Positions 42,283 to 52,567 of a stretch of 64,000 nucleotides of DNA are shown here, piece by piece. A model generated the notes under the pieces. It was given only the letters and a program-made list of their open reading frames with translations, searched no databases and had not been told where the DNA came from. This DNA is from Winogradskyella haliclonae (GTDB lineage Bacteria > Bacteroidota > Bacteroidia > Flavobacteriales > Flavobacteriaceae), in the NCBI RefSeq assembly GCF_014635865.1, contig NZ_BMDQ01000001.1:1426001-1490000 (forward strand), written 5' to 3'. A program made the translations under genes and the position numbers. The first letter of the stretch is position 1; the number at the start of each line of letters is the position of its first letter.

Positions 42283-45200
42283 ATGACGTTATTAAAAAAA
42301 CATGTTTTAGGCATTTGCCTCTTACTCTCATCATTCCTTTTTGCTCAAAAATCCGCTATTTATACTAGCGAGTTTAAAGAGTATCAAAAAGCACTCACCT
42401 TATATAATAACCAACAATATAAAGCTGCACAATCTTTATTTGACGATATAAAGTATGAAACAGAAGATGAAGTTTTAAAATCTGATTGTAGCTATTACAT
42501 TGCTAATTGTGCAGTACGATTAAATCAAAAGAATGCGGATGATTTAATTGAAGATTTCGTTGAAGAATATCCCACTAGCACAAAACGAAATACAGCATTT
42601 TTAGATGTTGCTGACTATTATTTTGAAAACTCTGATTATGCTTATGCACGCAAATGGTACCAGAAGGTTGATGAGATGAGTATTGCCCGTGCCGAGCAGG
42701 ATAGATACAATTTTAACTATGGTTATAGTCTTTATGCGACTAAAAATAAAAACGGAGCAGAGAAGTATCTAAATCGTGTTAAAGAAAATGGAGAATACGG
42801 TTCCCAAGCGAAGTACTATTTAGGGTATATGGCATACGAAGGTGATGACTATGATGCTGCAAACGAATATTTTGAAGCTGTTTCGGATAATGAAAAGTAT
42901 AAAGAGAAGCTTAATTATTATCAGGCCGACTTAAACTTTAAACTTGGTAAGTTTGAAAAAGCGATAGAGCTTGCACAAGAACAATTACCAAAAAGTAATG
43001 AAGAGGAAACTTCAGAATTGTCAAAAATTATTGGCGAAAGTTATTTTAATCTTCAAAAATATGCTGAAGCTATTCCATATCTAAAGGCTTATAAGGGTAA
43101 GAACGGACGCTGGAACAATACTGATTTTTACCAATTGGGCTATGCGTATTACAAACAAGATGATTTTGAAAACGCCATTTCTGAGTTCAATAAAATTATA
43201 GATGGTAATAATTCAGTGGCACAAAATGCCTACTACCATTTGGGAGAAAGTTATATCAATTTAGATAAAAAACCGGAGGCATTAAATGCATTTAGAAATG
43301 CATCTCAGATGAATTTTGATGACACTATTAAAGAAGATGCATGGCTAAATTATGCTAAGATTAGTTACGAAATAGGTAACCCATATCAATCGGTACCACA
43401 AGTATTGGCAGGTTATCTAGAAGCTTATCCAAAAACGGCTTATAAAGAAGAAATCGAAACACTATTGATTGATTCTTACATTACTTCAAAAAATTACAAA
43501 GAAGCTTTAAATCTTCTTGAAAAGAAAAATAGTTTCGAAAATAAGTTGGCATACCAAAAAGTAGCCTTCTATAGAGGTATTGAATTATATAACGAAGATA
43601 GATACAGTGAAGCTTTAGAGATGTTCGAAAATTCTTTGAAACAACCACGAGACAATGCTTATGTTGCTCGTGCTACGTTTTGGAAGGCTGAAACAGATTA
43701 CAACCTAACCAATTATAACGAGGCTTTAATTGGGTTTAAACAATTTAAGCAGCAAGAGGGAATTTCTGATACTCCAGAAATCGAAAACTTAGATTATAAC
43801 CTAGCTTACACATACTTTAAGCTAAAAGATTACAATCAAGCATCAACGTATTTTAGAACATTTATTGATGCCAAAAAAGAGGATAAACTAAGAGTAAATG
43901 ATGCTTATCTAAGATTAGGTGACGGTTATTTTGTGTCTAGTGACTATAGCAATGCTATTTCGGCTTATGATAAAGCCATAAGCATTAATGAAATCGAAAC
44001 TGATTATGCGTCATTTCAAAAAGCAATGAGTCATGGCTATATGGGTAAGGCTTCAACAAAAATTAAAGAGCTCAACACATTTATTATCGGTTATCCTAAA
44101 TCTGGATTAAGAGATGATGCCATGTATGAGCTTGCAAACTCTTATGTAAAAGCTAACGAAATGGACAAAGCAATGTCTATGTATGATCGCTTAAATTCAG
44201 AATATAAGCGTAGTGCTTTTATCTCTAAATCACTATTACGTCAAGGTTTAATTCATTACAACGCTAGTGAGAATGAGCGGGCTTTGAGTAAGTTTAAAAA
44301 AGTAGCAAGAGATTTTGCAGGTTCTCAAGAATCTATTCAAGCAGTCTCAACAGTGCGCTTAATCTATATCGATTTAGGTCTTGTGGACGAATATGCGCGT
44401 TGGGTAAAAACGTTAGATTATGTAGAAGTAACTGATGCAGAGCTAGATAATACAACATATTTGGCGGCAGAAAAGCAATATTTAGACGGAGACACGGATG
44501 AAGCGATACGTCAATTTAATAAATACTTAAATGCATTTCCAAACGGAATACATGCTCTGAAATCTCACTTTTATTTAGCGCAACTGTATTACAAGAAAGA
44601 TTTATTCGATAATGCTAAACCACATTATAAAGCAGTGGTTAATGCTGCAAAAAATGAATACACAGAACAAGCAACTGTTAAACTTAGTGAAATTTATCTC
44701 AATAATTCTGAATGGATGGAAGCAATTTCGGTTTTAAAACAGTTAGAAACAGAAGCAGATTATCCTCAGAATATTATATATGCACAGTCTAATTTAATGA
44801 ATGCCCATTATCAAACTAAAGACTATACAGAGGCTGAAAGTTATGCTGAGAAAGTATTGTCAAAGTCTAATTTAGATACTAAGATTAAAAATGATGCTCA
44901 ACTCATCATTGCACGTTCTGCAATAGAAACTGGAAATGAAGAAAAAGCAAAATCGGCTTATGCACAAGTTCAGAAAACGGCTTCGGGTAGTGTGGCGGCT
45001 GAAGCATTATATTATAATGCATATTTCAAAAACAAAGAAGGCAAACATGCGGCGTCTAATACTGTAATTCAAAAATTAGCCAAGGATTATAGCAGTTATA
45101 AATTGTATTCAGCAAAAGGCTTAATTGTAATGGCAAAAAATTATTACGCTTTAGATGATGCTTTCCAAGCGACTTACATTTTAGAAAGTGTCATTTCTAG

Positions 45201-45306
45201 CTTCCCAGAGTTTGAAGATGTTGTAGCAGAAGCTAGAGCCGAATTAAATAAAATTAAATCTGAAGAAGCAAAGACAAATTCATCAATCGAATCAGGTGAT
45301 AACTAG
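42283..45306 (+). CDS. Large tetratricopeptide-repeat exported protein
   Basis: 1007 aa with a signal peptide (about 1-21, ending FAQ). The rest is an almost continuous TPR superhelix, with units such as YAYARKWYQKVDEMS, FENAISEFNKIIDGN, YSEALEMFENSLKQP, YSNAISAYDKAISIN and YTEAESYAEKVLSKS. It probably serves as a periplasmic scaffold. It is followed after 44 bp by an outer-membrane barrel gene, so the two may form one envelope complex; the pathway is unknown. Confidence 0.85.
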   Translation: MTLLKKHVLGICLLLSSFLFAQKSAIYTSEFKEYQKALTLYNNQQYKAAQSLFDDIKYETEDEVLKSDCSYYIANCAVRLNQKNADDLIEDFVEEYPTSTKRNTAFLDVADYYFENSDYAYARKWYQKVDEMSIARAEQDRYNFNYGYSLYATKNKNGAEKYLNRVKENGEYGSQAKYYLGYMAYEGDDYDAANEYFEAVSDNEKYKEKLNYYQADLNFKLGKFEKAIELAQEQLPKSNEEETSELSKIIGESYFNLQKYAEAIPYLKAYKGKNGRWNNTDFYQLGYAYYKQDDFENAISEFNKIIDGNNSVAQNAYYHLGESYINLDKKPEALNAFRNASQMNFDDTIKEDAWLNYAKISYEIGNPYQSVPQVLAGYLEAYPKTAYKEEIETLLIDSYITSKNYKEALNLLEKKNSFENKLAYQKVAFYRGIELYNEDRYSEALEMFENSLKQPRDNAYVARATFWKAETDYNLTNYNEALIGFKQFKQQEGISDTPEIENLDYNLAYTYFKLKDYNQASTYFRTFIDAKKEDKLRVNDAYLRLGDGYFVSSDYSNAISAYDKAISINEIETDYASFQKAMSHGYMGKASTKIKELNTFIIGYPKSGLRDDAMYELANSYVKANEMDKAMSMYDRLNSEYKRSAFISKSLLRQGLIHYNASENERALSKFKKVARDFAGSQESIQAVSTVRLIYIDLGLVDEYARWVKTLDYVEVTDAELDNTTYLAAEKQYLDGDTDEAIRQFNKYLNAFPNGIHALKSHFYLAQLYYKKDLFDNAKPHYKAVVNAAKNEYTEQATVKLSEIYLNNSEWMEAISVLKQLETEADYPQNIIYAQSNLMNAHYQTKDYTEAESYAEKVLSKSNLDTKIKNDAQLIIARSAIETGNEEKAKSAYAQVQKTASGSVAAEALYYNAYFKNKEGKHAASNTVIQKLAKDYSSYKLYSAKGLIVMAKNYYALDDAFQATYILESVISSFPEFEDVVAEARAELNKIKSEEAKTNSSIESGDN

Positions 45307-45350
45307 AATCGCATCAATCAAATTTTATCATCAAAATCAAAACAGAATCC

Positions 45351-47075
45351 ATGAACATCAAATATAAAATAGCAGCACTTTTAATGTTAGTCTTCACTTT
45401 TGCGTTTGCACAAGAACGAACAAAAGACACAATTGATGACCAAACGGTAAATGTTATCAAACCCTATACACCGACAATTTCGGACGCATTTAAGATTAAG
45501 GATAAGCCATCTTTAGATGATGCTAATACTATAAATAAAAAGGAAGTGAAATACAATATATTTTCAATTCCTGTGGCATCCACGTTTACACCAGCTAAAG
45601 GAAAGGCCGCCAATGTAGATAAGGCAAAACCTATAAAACTATATGATAATTATGCTTCTTTAGGTGTCGGAACCTACACGACAATTTTAGGCGAAATATA
45701 TCTAAATCATGAGCTAAATAGTGGAGAAAATGTAGGTGGCTATTTTAGTCATCATTCATCACAAGGTGGTATTAATGGCCTGCTGTTAGATAACGATTTT
45801 TCTAAAACAGGACTCAATGTTAATTACTCTAAAAAACTTAATAATTTTTCTTGGAAACTCGATTTAGGAGCTGATGTTATGGCTTACAATTGGTATGGTT
45901 TGCCACAACAGTTTTTTGGACAAACAGAAGCAAATACTATTGATTCTAAAATAAGATACAATAGTTTTTATGTTGGTGGAAAACTCAATTTTGATAACGC
46001 TTTAATCAAAAACGGTAGTGTACGTTTTAGACGTTTTGGAGATGATAGAGACTCTGGCGAAAATCGATTTGTAGCTAAGGCGGGGTTTGATATCCCCATA
46101 CAAGACGAAGTAATAGAAACTGAATTACGTGTCGATTATATCGGCGGTAATTTTGATAGAAATTATATTTCAACAGTAGGTATTGACTATGGAAATGTAA
46201 ATGTGACTTTATCACCATCTTACCAAATAAAGCAAGACGATTTAACCGTAGATTTAGGTATTCGCTTAACGTATCTTAATGATACAGAGCAGAGCGAAAA
46301 CAAATTGTTTTTGTATCCAAATATAGAAGCTTCTTATCGTTTGGTTAATGATATATTGATTGGTTATGCAGGAGTTACTGGAGATTTAATTCAGAATTCC
46401 TATTACGATTTTGCAAATCAGAACCCATTTATATCACCAACCTTATTGGTATCTCCAACGGATCAACAGTATCATGGTTTTATTGGTCTAAAAGGGAAAT
46501 TGTCAAATACAGTGAGTTATAATATTAAGGGTAACTATTTTGCTGAAGAAAGTAAACCTTTGTTTAAAACTAACGACGCTCAAACTTTTGCTACTGAAGA
46601 TTATCAGTTTGGTAATTCTTTTAATGTGGTTTATGATAATGTAAAAACGTTTTCAGTTGCTGGAGAGTTAAATATAGATGTTAACCGAAACTTTAAGTTA
46701 GCTATCAAAGGAGAGTATTTTAATTACAATACAGATAATCAAGTAGAAGCTTGGAATTTGCCAAACGTAACGGGCTCAGTGTTTTTAGATTATCAAATAT
46801 CAAGACACTGGTTTATGGGAGGCAGTATTTTCTTTACAGGAGAACGAAAAGACGAATCTACCCTTTTAGGAACACTCATTCCTTCACCAGCTATACCAGT
46901 AACATTAGATAGTTTCTTTGATGCTAATGCACATTTGGGGTATAAAGTCACAGATTATTTATCGGTGTTTGCAAAGGCTAATAATATTGCAAATCAAGAT
47001 TACCAAAGATGGAATAACTTTCCAGTTCAAGGCATACAGTTTTTGGCGGGAGCGACCTATCAATTTGATTTTTAA
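45351..47075 (+). CDS. Outer-membrane beta-barrel protein, TonB-receptor-like
   Basis: 574 aa with a signal peptide (about 1-20). No carboxypeptidase-like or plug domain is evident. The frame is rich in amphipathic strands and closes with a TonB-receptor-like end: FFDANAHLGYKVTDYLSVFAK, ANNIANQDYQRWNNFPVQG and a terminal FLAGATYQFDF with aromatic last residue. It is probably a plugless barrel working with the upstream TPR protein. Substrate unknown. Confidence 0.75.
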   Translation: MNIKYKIAALLMLVFTFAFAQERTKDTIDDQTVNVIKPYTPTISDAFKIKDKPSLDDANTINKKEVKYNIFSIPVASTFTPAKGKAANVDKAKPIKLYDNYASLGVGTYTTILGEIYLNHELNSGENVGGYFSHHSSQGGINGLLLDNDFSKTGLNVNYSKKLNNFSWKLDLGADVMAYNWYGLPQQFFGQTEANTIDSKIRYNSFYVGGKLNFDNALIKNGSVRFRRFGDDRDSGENRFVAKAGFDIPIQDEVIETELRVDYIGGNFDRNYISTVGIDYGNVNVTLSPSYQIKQDDLTVDLGIRLTYLNDTEQSENKLFLYPNIEASYRLVNDILIGYAGVTGDLIQNSYYDFANQNPFISPTLLVSPTDQQYHGFIGLKGKLSNTVSYNIKGNYFAEESKPLFKTNDAQTFATEDYQFGNSFNVVYDNVKTFSVAGELNIDVNRNFKLAIKGEYFNYNTDNQVEAWNLPNVTGSVFLDYQISRHWFMGGSIFFTGERKDESTLLGTLIPSPAIPVTLDSFFDANAHLGYKVTDYLSVFAKANNIANQDYQRWNNFPVQGIQFLAGATYQFDF

Positions 47076-47082
47076 AACCTGG

Positions 47083-47110
47083 TGTCACCCTGAAGGCAGT
47101 CGAAAGGTCT
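47083..47110. repeat. Dispersed intergenic repeat fragment (AGTCGA type)
   Basis: TGTCACCCTGAAGGCAGTCG followed by AAAGGTCT. It resembles the short intergenic AGTCGA-type repeats that recur in Flavobacteriaceae genomes. A relative lies at 47689. Confidence 0.45.
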
Positions 47111-47150
47111 CATTATTGTTATATTTGGTAATATTTTTAAATATTGAATA

Positions 47151-47609
47151 ATGAAAAGCCTCTTAGTATTTATAACATTTTGCTGCCTTACAACGCTTGT
47201 AACTGCCCAAAAAACAAATCCAAATTACGATGCCGAATTGGCCAAAAAAGTAGGAGCAGATGATTATGGAATGAAGTCTTACATCTTTGTGATTCTAAAA
47301 ACAGGTTCTAATACATCAACTGACAAAGCCGAAATCGATAAAGCATTTGCTGGTCATATGGCAAATATGGATACCATGGTTGAAGCTGGAAAGTTAGTAG
47401 TCGCAGGACCAGTAGGAAAAAATGATATGAATTACCGTGGTATTTTTATACTCAATGAAACCGATATGGAAAAAGCTAAAACACTTTTAGCAACTGACCC
47501 GGCAATAAAAGCTAAGTTTTTAGATTATGATATGTTTCCATGGTATGGCTCTGCTGCCTTGTCAGAATACCTCGAAGCTTCAGATAAAGTATGGAAGGTT
47601 GGGTTCTAA
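47151..47609 (+). CDS. YciI-family protein, exported
   Basis: 152 aa with a signal peptide (about 1-19). The YCII-like core has YIFVILKTGSN (44-54), AFAGHMANMDTMVEAGKLVVAGPVG, with the conserved His (H69), and RGIFILNETDMEKAKTLLATDP. The ferredoxin-like YciI fold may be a small enzyme; the role is unknown. The gene ends at a terminator. Confidence 0.85.
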   Translation: MKSLLVFITFCCLTTLVTAQKTNPNYDAELAKKVGADDYGMKSYIFVILKTGSNTSTDKAEIDKAFAGHMANMDTMVEAGKLVVAGPVGKNDMNYRGIFILNETDMEKAKTLLATDPAIKAKFLDYDMFPWYGSAALSEYLEASDKVWKVGF

Positions 47610-47639
47610 CATAAGTCATAGATTTGGTTAGATATTTTC

Positions 47640-47670
47640 AAAAGCGTTTTTATCCAGAACGCTTTTCTTA
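47640..47670 (+). terminator. Rho-independent terminator after the YciI gene
   Basis: Stem AAAAGCGTT/AACGCTTTT (47640-47648, 47658-47666), 9 bp perfect with a 9-nt loop, followed by CTTATTTTT. Confidence 0.75.
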
Positions 47671-47688
47671 TTTTTACAAGTAATTTTA

Positions 47689-47714
47689 TGTCAGGTCGAG
47701 TGGAGTCGAGACCT
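47689..47714. repeat. Dispersed intergenic repeat fragment (GAGTGGAGTCGAG type)
   Basis: TGTCAGGTCGAGTGGAGTCG followed by AGACCT, containing GGTCGAGTGGAGTCGAGACC. Together with 47083-47110 it brackets the YciI gene. The core TCGAGTGGAGTCG also occurs at the ssrA edge (23810-23822). Confidence 0.5.
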
Positions 47715-47732
47715 ATTAAACCAACCTGAAAA

Positions 47733-49349
47733 ATGAAAAAACTACTTTCTATTCTAGCAATACTTGTATTATTCTCGTGTGAAGAACAGAAACAACAAGC
47801 AGATTTAATCGTCACAAATGCCAACATCTATACAGTAGATGAAGCCTTTAGTAAGGCTGAAGCGTTTGCTGTTAAGGACGGAAAATTTGTTGCTGTTGGT
47901 ACTTCTGAAGCTATTCTGAGTTCTTACGAGTCTGATAGTATAGTTGATGCTAAGGAACAAGTCATAACACCAGGATTGATTGATGCGCATTGTCATTTTT
48001 TGAATTTAGGATTGGGTTTAAATCAAGTGGATTTAATGGGTACAAAAAGCTACGAAGAGGTTGTGCAACGCGTCGTAGATTTTCAAAAAGAAAAGAACTT
48101 AGAGTATATTTTGGGTCGTGGTTGGGACCAAAACGACTGGGAGGATAAATCATTCCCTAATAAAGCAAAACTAGATACTTTGTTTCCTGATACACCAATT
48201 GCATTAACTCGTGTTGATGGTCATGCAATTTTAGCAAATCAAGCCGCTTTAGATTTAGGAAAAGTAAACATAGATAGTAAAATTGATGGCGGTGAATTAC
48301 TTGCTGAAAATGACAAACTAACAGGCGTTTTAATTGACAATGCAGAATCTCTAGTCATGAATTATTGGCCAATTTCTACAAAAAAAGAAGCCATAAAAGC
48401 ATTACTAGATGCTCAAGACAAGTGTTTTGGTCTTGGACTGACTACTGTCAATGATGCAGGTTTAAGCATAGAAGCCATTAACCTCATTGATAGTTTACAA
48501 CAATCGGGCGACTTAAAAATGCGAGTGTATGCCATGGCATCTGCAACTCAAAAAAACCTAGATTATTTTATAGGTAGAGGCATTATTAAAACAGATTACC
48601 TCAATGTATGTTCTTTTAAGTTTTATGCAGATGGGGCATTAGGTTCAAGAGGTGCAATGTTACGTGATCCTTACAGTGACAAGCCTGGGCATTTTGGCTT
48701 ATTGGTTAATGATATTAAAACTCTAAAAGAAACAGCACAACGTATTGCCAATTCAGAATACCAAATGAATACACATGCCATTGGAGATTCTGCAAATCAT
48801 GCTGTTTTGGATACTTATAAAGAGGTGTTAAATGGCAAGCCAAATCGCCGCTGGAAAATAGAGCATGCACAGATTGTATCTCAAGAAGACTTTCCAAAGT
48901 TTAACGACATTATACCATCTGTACAACCAACACATGCGACTAGTGATATGTATTGGGCAGAAGATAGAGTCGGTGCTGAGCGTATAAAAGGGGCTTATGC
49001 GTTTAAAGATTTACTAAATCAATACGGAAAAGTAGCGTTAGGCACTGATTTTCCTGTGGAGCGTGTAAATCCTATGTTGACGTTTTATGCGGCAGTAGCA
49101 CGCCAAGACTTGGAGCAATACCCTGATGGTGGCTTCCAGATGGAAAATGCATTGAGTAGAGAAGAAGCTTTGAGAGGTATGACCATTTGGGCTGCCTATT
49201 CTAATTTTGAAGACCACGAAAAGGGAAGTATTGAGGTTGGTAAATTTGCAGATTTTATCATCCTAGATAAAGATATTGTTACAGTTGAAGCTGTAGATAT
49301 ACCAAATACAAAAGTTGTTGAGACTTATGTTGGTGGAGAGAAGCAATAA
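47733..49349 (+). CDS. YtcJ-like amidohydrolase lipoprotein
   Basis: 538 aa with a lipobox LFSC (about 13-16), so membrane-anchored. Metal-dependent hydrolase motifs: GLIDAHCHFLNLG (about 80-92), NTHAIGDSANH, KIEHAQIV and ALGTDFPVE, closing with GSIEVGKFADFIILD. This is amidohydrolase family 3. It hydrolyses amide or related bonds of an unknown exported substrate. Monocistronic, convergent with the methyltransferase gene. Confidence 0.88.
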   Translation: MKKLLSILAILVLFSCEEQKQQADLIVTNANIYTVDEAFSKAEAFAVKDGKFVAVGTSEAILSSYESDSIVDAKEQVITPGLIDAHCHFLNLGLGLNQVDLMGTKSYEEVVQRVVDFQKEKNLEYILGRGWDQNDWEDKSFPNKAKLDTLFPDTPIALTRVDGHAILANQAALDLGKVNIDSKIDGGELLAENDKLTGVLIDNAESLVMNYWPISTKKEAIKALLDAQDKCFGLGLTTVNDAGLSIEAINLIDSLQQSGDLKMRVYAMASATQKNLDYFIGRGIIKTDYLNVCSFKFYADGALGSRGAMLRDPYSDKPGHFGLLVNDIKTLKETAQRIANSEYQMNTHAIGDSANHAVLDTYKEVLNGKPNRRWKIEHAQIVSQEDFPKFNDIIPSVQPTHATSDMYWAEDRVGAERIKGAYAFKDLLNQYGKVALGTDFPVERVNPMLTFYAAVARQDLEQYPDGGFQMENALSREEALRGMTIWAAYSNFEDHEKGSIEVGKFADFIILDKDIVTVEAVDIPNTKVVETYVGGEKQ

Positions 49350-50048
49350 TTAAAAATTAATTTTCGCCAAATAATCATAATGCTCACCATCCATAACTTT
49401 TTTACAGTTGAGTCCTACGGATAGGCAAGCAGTTTTTAGTGTTTCAAAATCGAGATATAGCCATTTTATAGGTTGTTCATGGTCGCCTTTATAGCTGAGG
49501 TAATAATCTAATTCGCCATAGTATCTGCCAGAAGTATCTAACCAAAAACCGCCATCATCATCTTGATACATATATTTAATATCTGAGGAATCAATTAAGA
49601 TTTGGCCATTAGGATTTAAAAGCGATTTTAAGTGCTTTAAGTAGTTTGATACTAGCGTAAACTCTTGAAAAATACCTGTGCCATTCATTAAGAGCAAGAT
49701 TGTATCAAAAGTTTCGGTTTCGTCTAATAGAGCTTTGTGTTCAGCATGTATTATGCCGCGTTTTTTTGCAACATCAATAGCACCTTTAGAAATGTCAATA
49801 GCTTTTACTTCAAAGCCTTTGTCTTGCAAATACAAACTATGACTACCAGAGCCGCAACCAACATCAAGAACTTTTCCTTTGGCGAGTTGTAAGGCTTTTT
49901 GTTCGAGTTTAGGCATTTCAGAATAAGCTCTAAAAAGATAAGGAAGAGGTAAACTATCTTTATCAGAAATGTTGGTCCAGGTTACAATATCTTCTGTATA
50001 ATTATTGTTGTAATACTCAAGTAAGGCTTTACCAAAAATGTCTTTCAT
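49350..50048 (-). CDS. Class I SAM-dependent methyltransferase
   Basis: 232 aa. The SAM-binding motif GKVLDVGCGSGSHSLYLQ is at about residues 58-75, followed by VKAIDISKGAIDVAKKRGI and FDTILLLMNGTGIFQEF. Substrate is not identifiable. The stop lies next to the convergent amidohydrolase stop. Confidence 0.88.
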   Translation of the reverse strand: MKDIFGKALLEYYNNNYTEDIVTWTNISDKDSLPLPYLFRAYSEMPKLEQKALQLAKGKVLDVGCGSGSHSLYLQDKGFEVKAIDISKGAIDVAKKRGIIHAEHKALLDETETFDTILLLMNGTGIFQEFTLVSNYLKHLKSLLNPNGQILIDSSDIKYMYQDDDGGFWLDTSGRYYGELDYYLSYKGDHEQPIKWLYLDFETLKTACLSVGLNCKKVMDGEHYDYLAKINF

Positions 50049-50115
50049 ATAAAATTACAATAGAGTTTGTTGGGTTAAACTTGATTCAGCATTTCATTTT
50101 AGCTAACTTTACCAT

Positions 50116-50610
50116 ATGCAGGACCAAATCGATAGACTTCCAAAACTTGCCAAAGATAAGCATAAGGAAAACAAGGAATTTTTTACCAAACTTAAAAAGA
50201 AACCACCAAAGCAATTAGACTATATTATGCAAGACTTGCATGAAGAGGAATTTGAGCGTACCGATTGTTTAGAATGTGCCAATTGCTGTAAAACTACTGG
50301 CCCACTGTTCACCGATAAAGACATTCAACGTATTGCAAAACATTTTAAGATGAAACCTCAAAAGTTTGTGGAACAATTTTTGAGGCTAGACGAAGAAAAT
50401 GATTATATACTACAAAGTGTGCCTTGTACGTTTTTAGGAGTAGACAATTACTGTAGTATATACGATGTAAGACCTAAAGCTTGTAGAGAATTCCCTCATA
50501 CAGATAGAAAGAAATTTCAACAAATTTCTAATCTTACATTAAAAAATGTGGCTATTTGCCCTGCTGCTTATAATATTGTTGAAGCTATGAAACAGCAAAT
50601 AAAAATTTAG
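50116..50610 (+). CDS. YkgJ-family cysteine-cluster protein
   Basis: 164 aa. The conserved cysteines are present in order: CLECANCCKTTGP (about 52-64), VPCTFLG, YCSIYDVRPKACREFP and CPAAY. The family is thought to bind zinc or an iron-sulfur cluster; no precise role. It is 4 bp before the next exported protein gene. Confidence 0.88.
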   Translation: MQDQIDRLPKLAKDKHKENKEFFTKLKKKPPKQLDYIMQDLHEEEFERTDCLECANCCKTTGPLFTDKDIQRIAKHFKMKPQKFVEQFLRLDEENDYILQSVPCTFLGVDNYCSIYDVRPKACREFPHTDRKKFQQISNLTLKNVAICPAAYNIVEAMKQQIKI

Positions 50611-50614
50611 ATTA

Positions 50615-51520
50615 ATGAAGAGAATTACTATCGTCTTGCTTTTGGCATTTTTATCTCTAAACACGTTCTCGCAAACTGGCAATTGGATGGAGTCAATGGA
50701 TTTTGCTAAGCGTATGGCTAGAACTCAAAACAAACTTATTTTGATGGTTTGGGAAGAAGCAACACAATATCCACTACCTATTTTAATTCAGGTTACAAAT
50801 GGTAAAAATGTAGTTTTAGAAAACCTTTTTGAATCGCAAGAATTAAACCAATTGATGTGGGAATACTTTGTTCCGGTAAAAGTCGACGAAGTCCTTTATG
50901 AGGATATGTATAATGAAATAAAAGATAAAAGAAGTCAAGCCTATATCAATGATTTTAATGATGATTCTCTCAAAATTATGGATGCTAATGGTAATATAAT
51001 TGGGACATCTGGAGGGTATGTAGAGCTGTTGAACTTTACGAAGTTTGTTTTAAAATACCGTTTGGATACATCTTATATTAAGCAAGAAATACTAAATTAT
51101 AACAGTAAAAAAGACTTTTACTCTACCTTTTATTTGGCATCTAAATACATCGACTATAGCCTATTGGTTAATGAAAAGGTGAGGCCAGAAATTTTAAAAT
51201 TATCAGATATCTATTTTGCTGAAGCAAGGGCAATTTTAGAAAAAGACCAAGCTTTAGAGGATAAAACGGAATTAACACAACGTATACAACTTACAAAACT
51301 AAAACAGGATTTAATTAAAAATAAGCCTAGAAGAGCATTACGTCAATTAAAAAAAATAGAAGAGATAGAGGTTGCAAAGGTAAATAAGCCACTACTATCA
51401 TTCTTGTATTATACGTCTTATAGATTGCTAAATGATAAAGAAAACTTTCAAGCTTTAGAAAAAGAAATTTCTTTACTAAATTTGAAACAAGCTCAACTCA
51501 TTGTTAATCTCAATCGATAA
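50615..51520 (+). CDS. Exported protein, thioredoxin-like N-terminus without CxxC
   Basis: 301 aa with a signal peptide (about 1-19). Residues 25-145 look like a degenerate thioredoxin fold (FAKRMARTQNKLILMVWEEA, YFVPVKVDEVLYEDM, DANGNIIGTSGGY) but lack the CxxC pair. The C-terminal half is helical and charged. It is probably a periplasmic protein of unknown role, in a small operon between the YkgJ and sterol desaturase genes. Confidence 0.6.
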   Translation: MKRITIVLLLAFLSLNTFSQTGNWMESMDFAKRMARTQNKLILMVWEEATQYPLPILIQVTNGKNVVLENLFESQELNQLMWEYFVPVKVDEVLYEDMYNEIKDKRSQAYINDFNDDSLKIMDANGNIIGTSGGYVELLNFTKFVLKYRLDTSYIKQEILNYNSKKDFYSTFYLASKYIDYSLLVNEKVRPEILKLSDIYFAEARAILEKDQALEDKTELTQRIQLTKLKQDLIKNKPRRALRQLKKIEEIEVAKVNKPLLSFLYYTSYRLLNDKENFQALEKEISLLNLKQAQLIVNLNR

Positions 51521-51523
51521 TAC

Positions 51524-52366
51524 GTGGATACTCTTTATAATTACTTTGAAACGATACCATCATCTCATAGAAGTATACTTTTAGTCTCTGGAATAACTTT
51601 ATTTTGGTTATTAGAAGGTGCAATTCCTCTTTTTAAATTTGATTATAAAAAGTGGAAACATGCTATACCAAATTTCTTCTTCACGTTGACAACGATAGTT
51701 ATAAATTTTGGATTGGCGTTTTTATTATTGTGGTCAGCAGATTGGGTAAAAGCTAATGATTTTGGTATTATTAACTGGTTACCAGAGCTTCCACTTTGGG
51801 CTTATATTTTACTTGGTGTCTTATTACTTGATTTTTTTGGAGCATATTTAGCACATTATGTAGAACATAAAGTTAAACCACTCTGGATGGTGCATTTAGT
51901 GCATCATACAGACCATAAAGTAGATACAACAACTGCAAATAGACATCACCCTATCGAAAGCGTTATTAGATTCTCGTTCACCTTATTTGGCGTGTTTGCT
52001 GTTGGTACACCAATAGCTATAGTAATGTTATATCAAGCCATGTCTTTAGTTTTTACACAGTTTACACATGCCAATATTAAGTTGCCAAAATCTATAGATA
52101 AGGCGATTAGTTATGTGCTGATTTCTCCAGATATGCATAAGATTCATCATCATTTTAGATTGCCATACACGGATTCTAATTATGGCAATATTTTTTCTGT
52201 CTGGGACCGTTTACTTGGAACATACATGTATATGGACCGAGAAAAACTGGTTTATGGTGTTGATGTTTTTCCTAATGAAGCAAAAAATAGTAACATTAAA
52301 GATCTACTCAAGCAACCTTTTCAAGCTTATGAAAAGCCTACCCTTTCTGCTGATTCTGATGTTTAA
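51524..52366 (+). CDS. Sterol desaturase/fatty acid hydroxylase-family membrane protein
   Basis: 280 aa from a GTG start 3 bp after the previous stop. Four membrane helices and the histidine boxes of the di-iron family: AHYVEHKVKP (about 110-119), HLVHHTDH (124-131), NRHHPIES and HKIHHHFRLPYTDSNYG (about 205-221). Members hydroxylate or desaturate lipids; here probably a membrane or ornithine-type lipid. Substrate not known. Confidence 0.88.
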   Translation: MDTLYNYFETIPSSHRSILLVSGITLFWLLEGAIPLFKFDYKKWKHAIPNFFFTLTTIVINFGLAFLLLWSADWVKANDFGIINWLPELPLWAYILLGVLLLDFFGAYLAHYVEHKVKPLWMVHLVHHTDHKVDTTTANRHHPIESVIRFSFTLFGVFAVGTPIAIVMLYQAMSLVFTQFTHANIKLPKSIDKAISYVLISPDMHKIHHHFRLPYTDSNYGNIFSVWDRLLGTYMYMDREKLVYGVDVFPNEAKNSNIKDLLKQPFQAYEKPTLSADSDV

Positions 52367-52567
52367 TAAATTATTTTTATTTAGATTGTTGATTTTCAAG
52401 TAAGTAGAGTGATTGCCGATTATTCTGACATTTAAACTCATATTTTGTCATCGGACTAATTAATCATTTTAACGAAAAAAAAGTCCAAAATTTATTACAG
52501 CACGTATATTTAGCAAGATTAATTAATTCTGTTGAGCTTAAACGTAACGTTTGACTTAATGGTTCCA

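Noticed and set aside
46918..47151. 77-codon plus-strand frame
   Set aside because: Out-of-frame reading of the end of the barrel gene and the following spacer; no start or family support.
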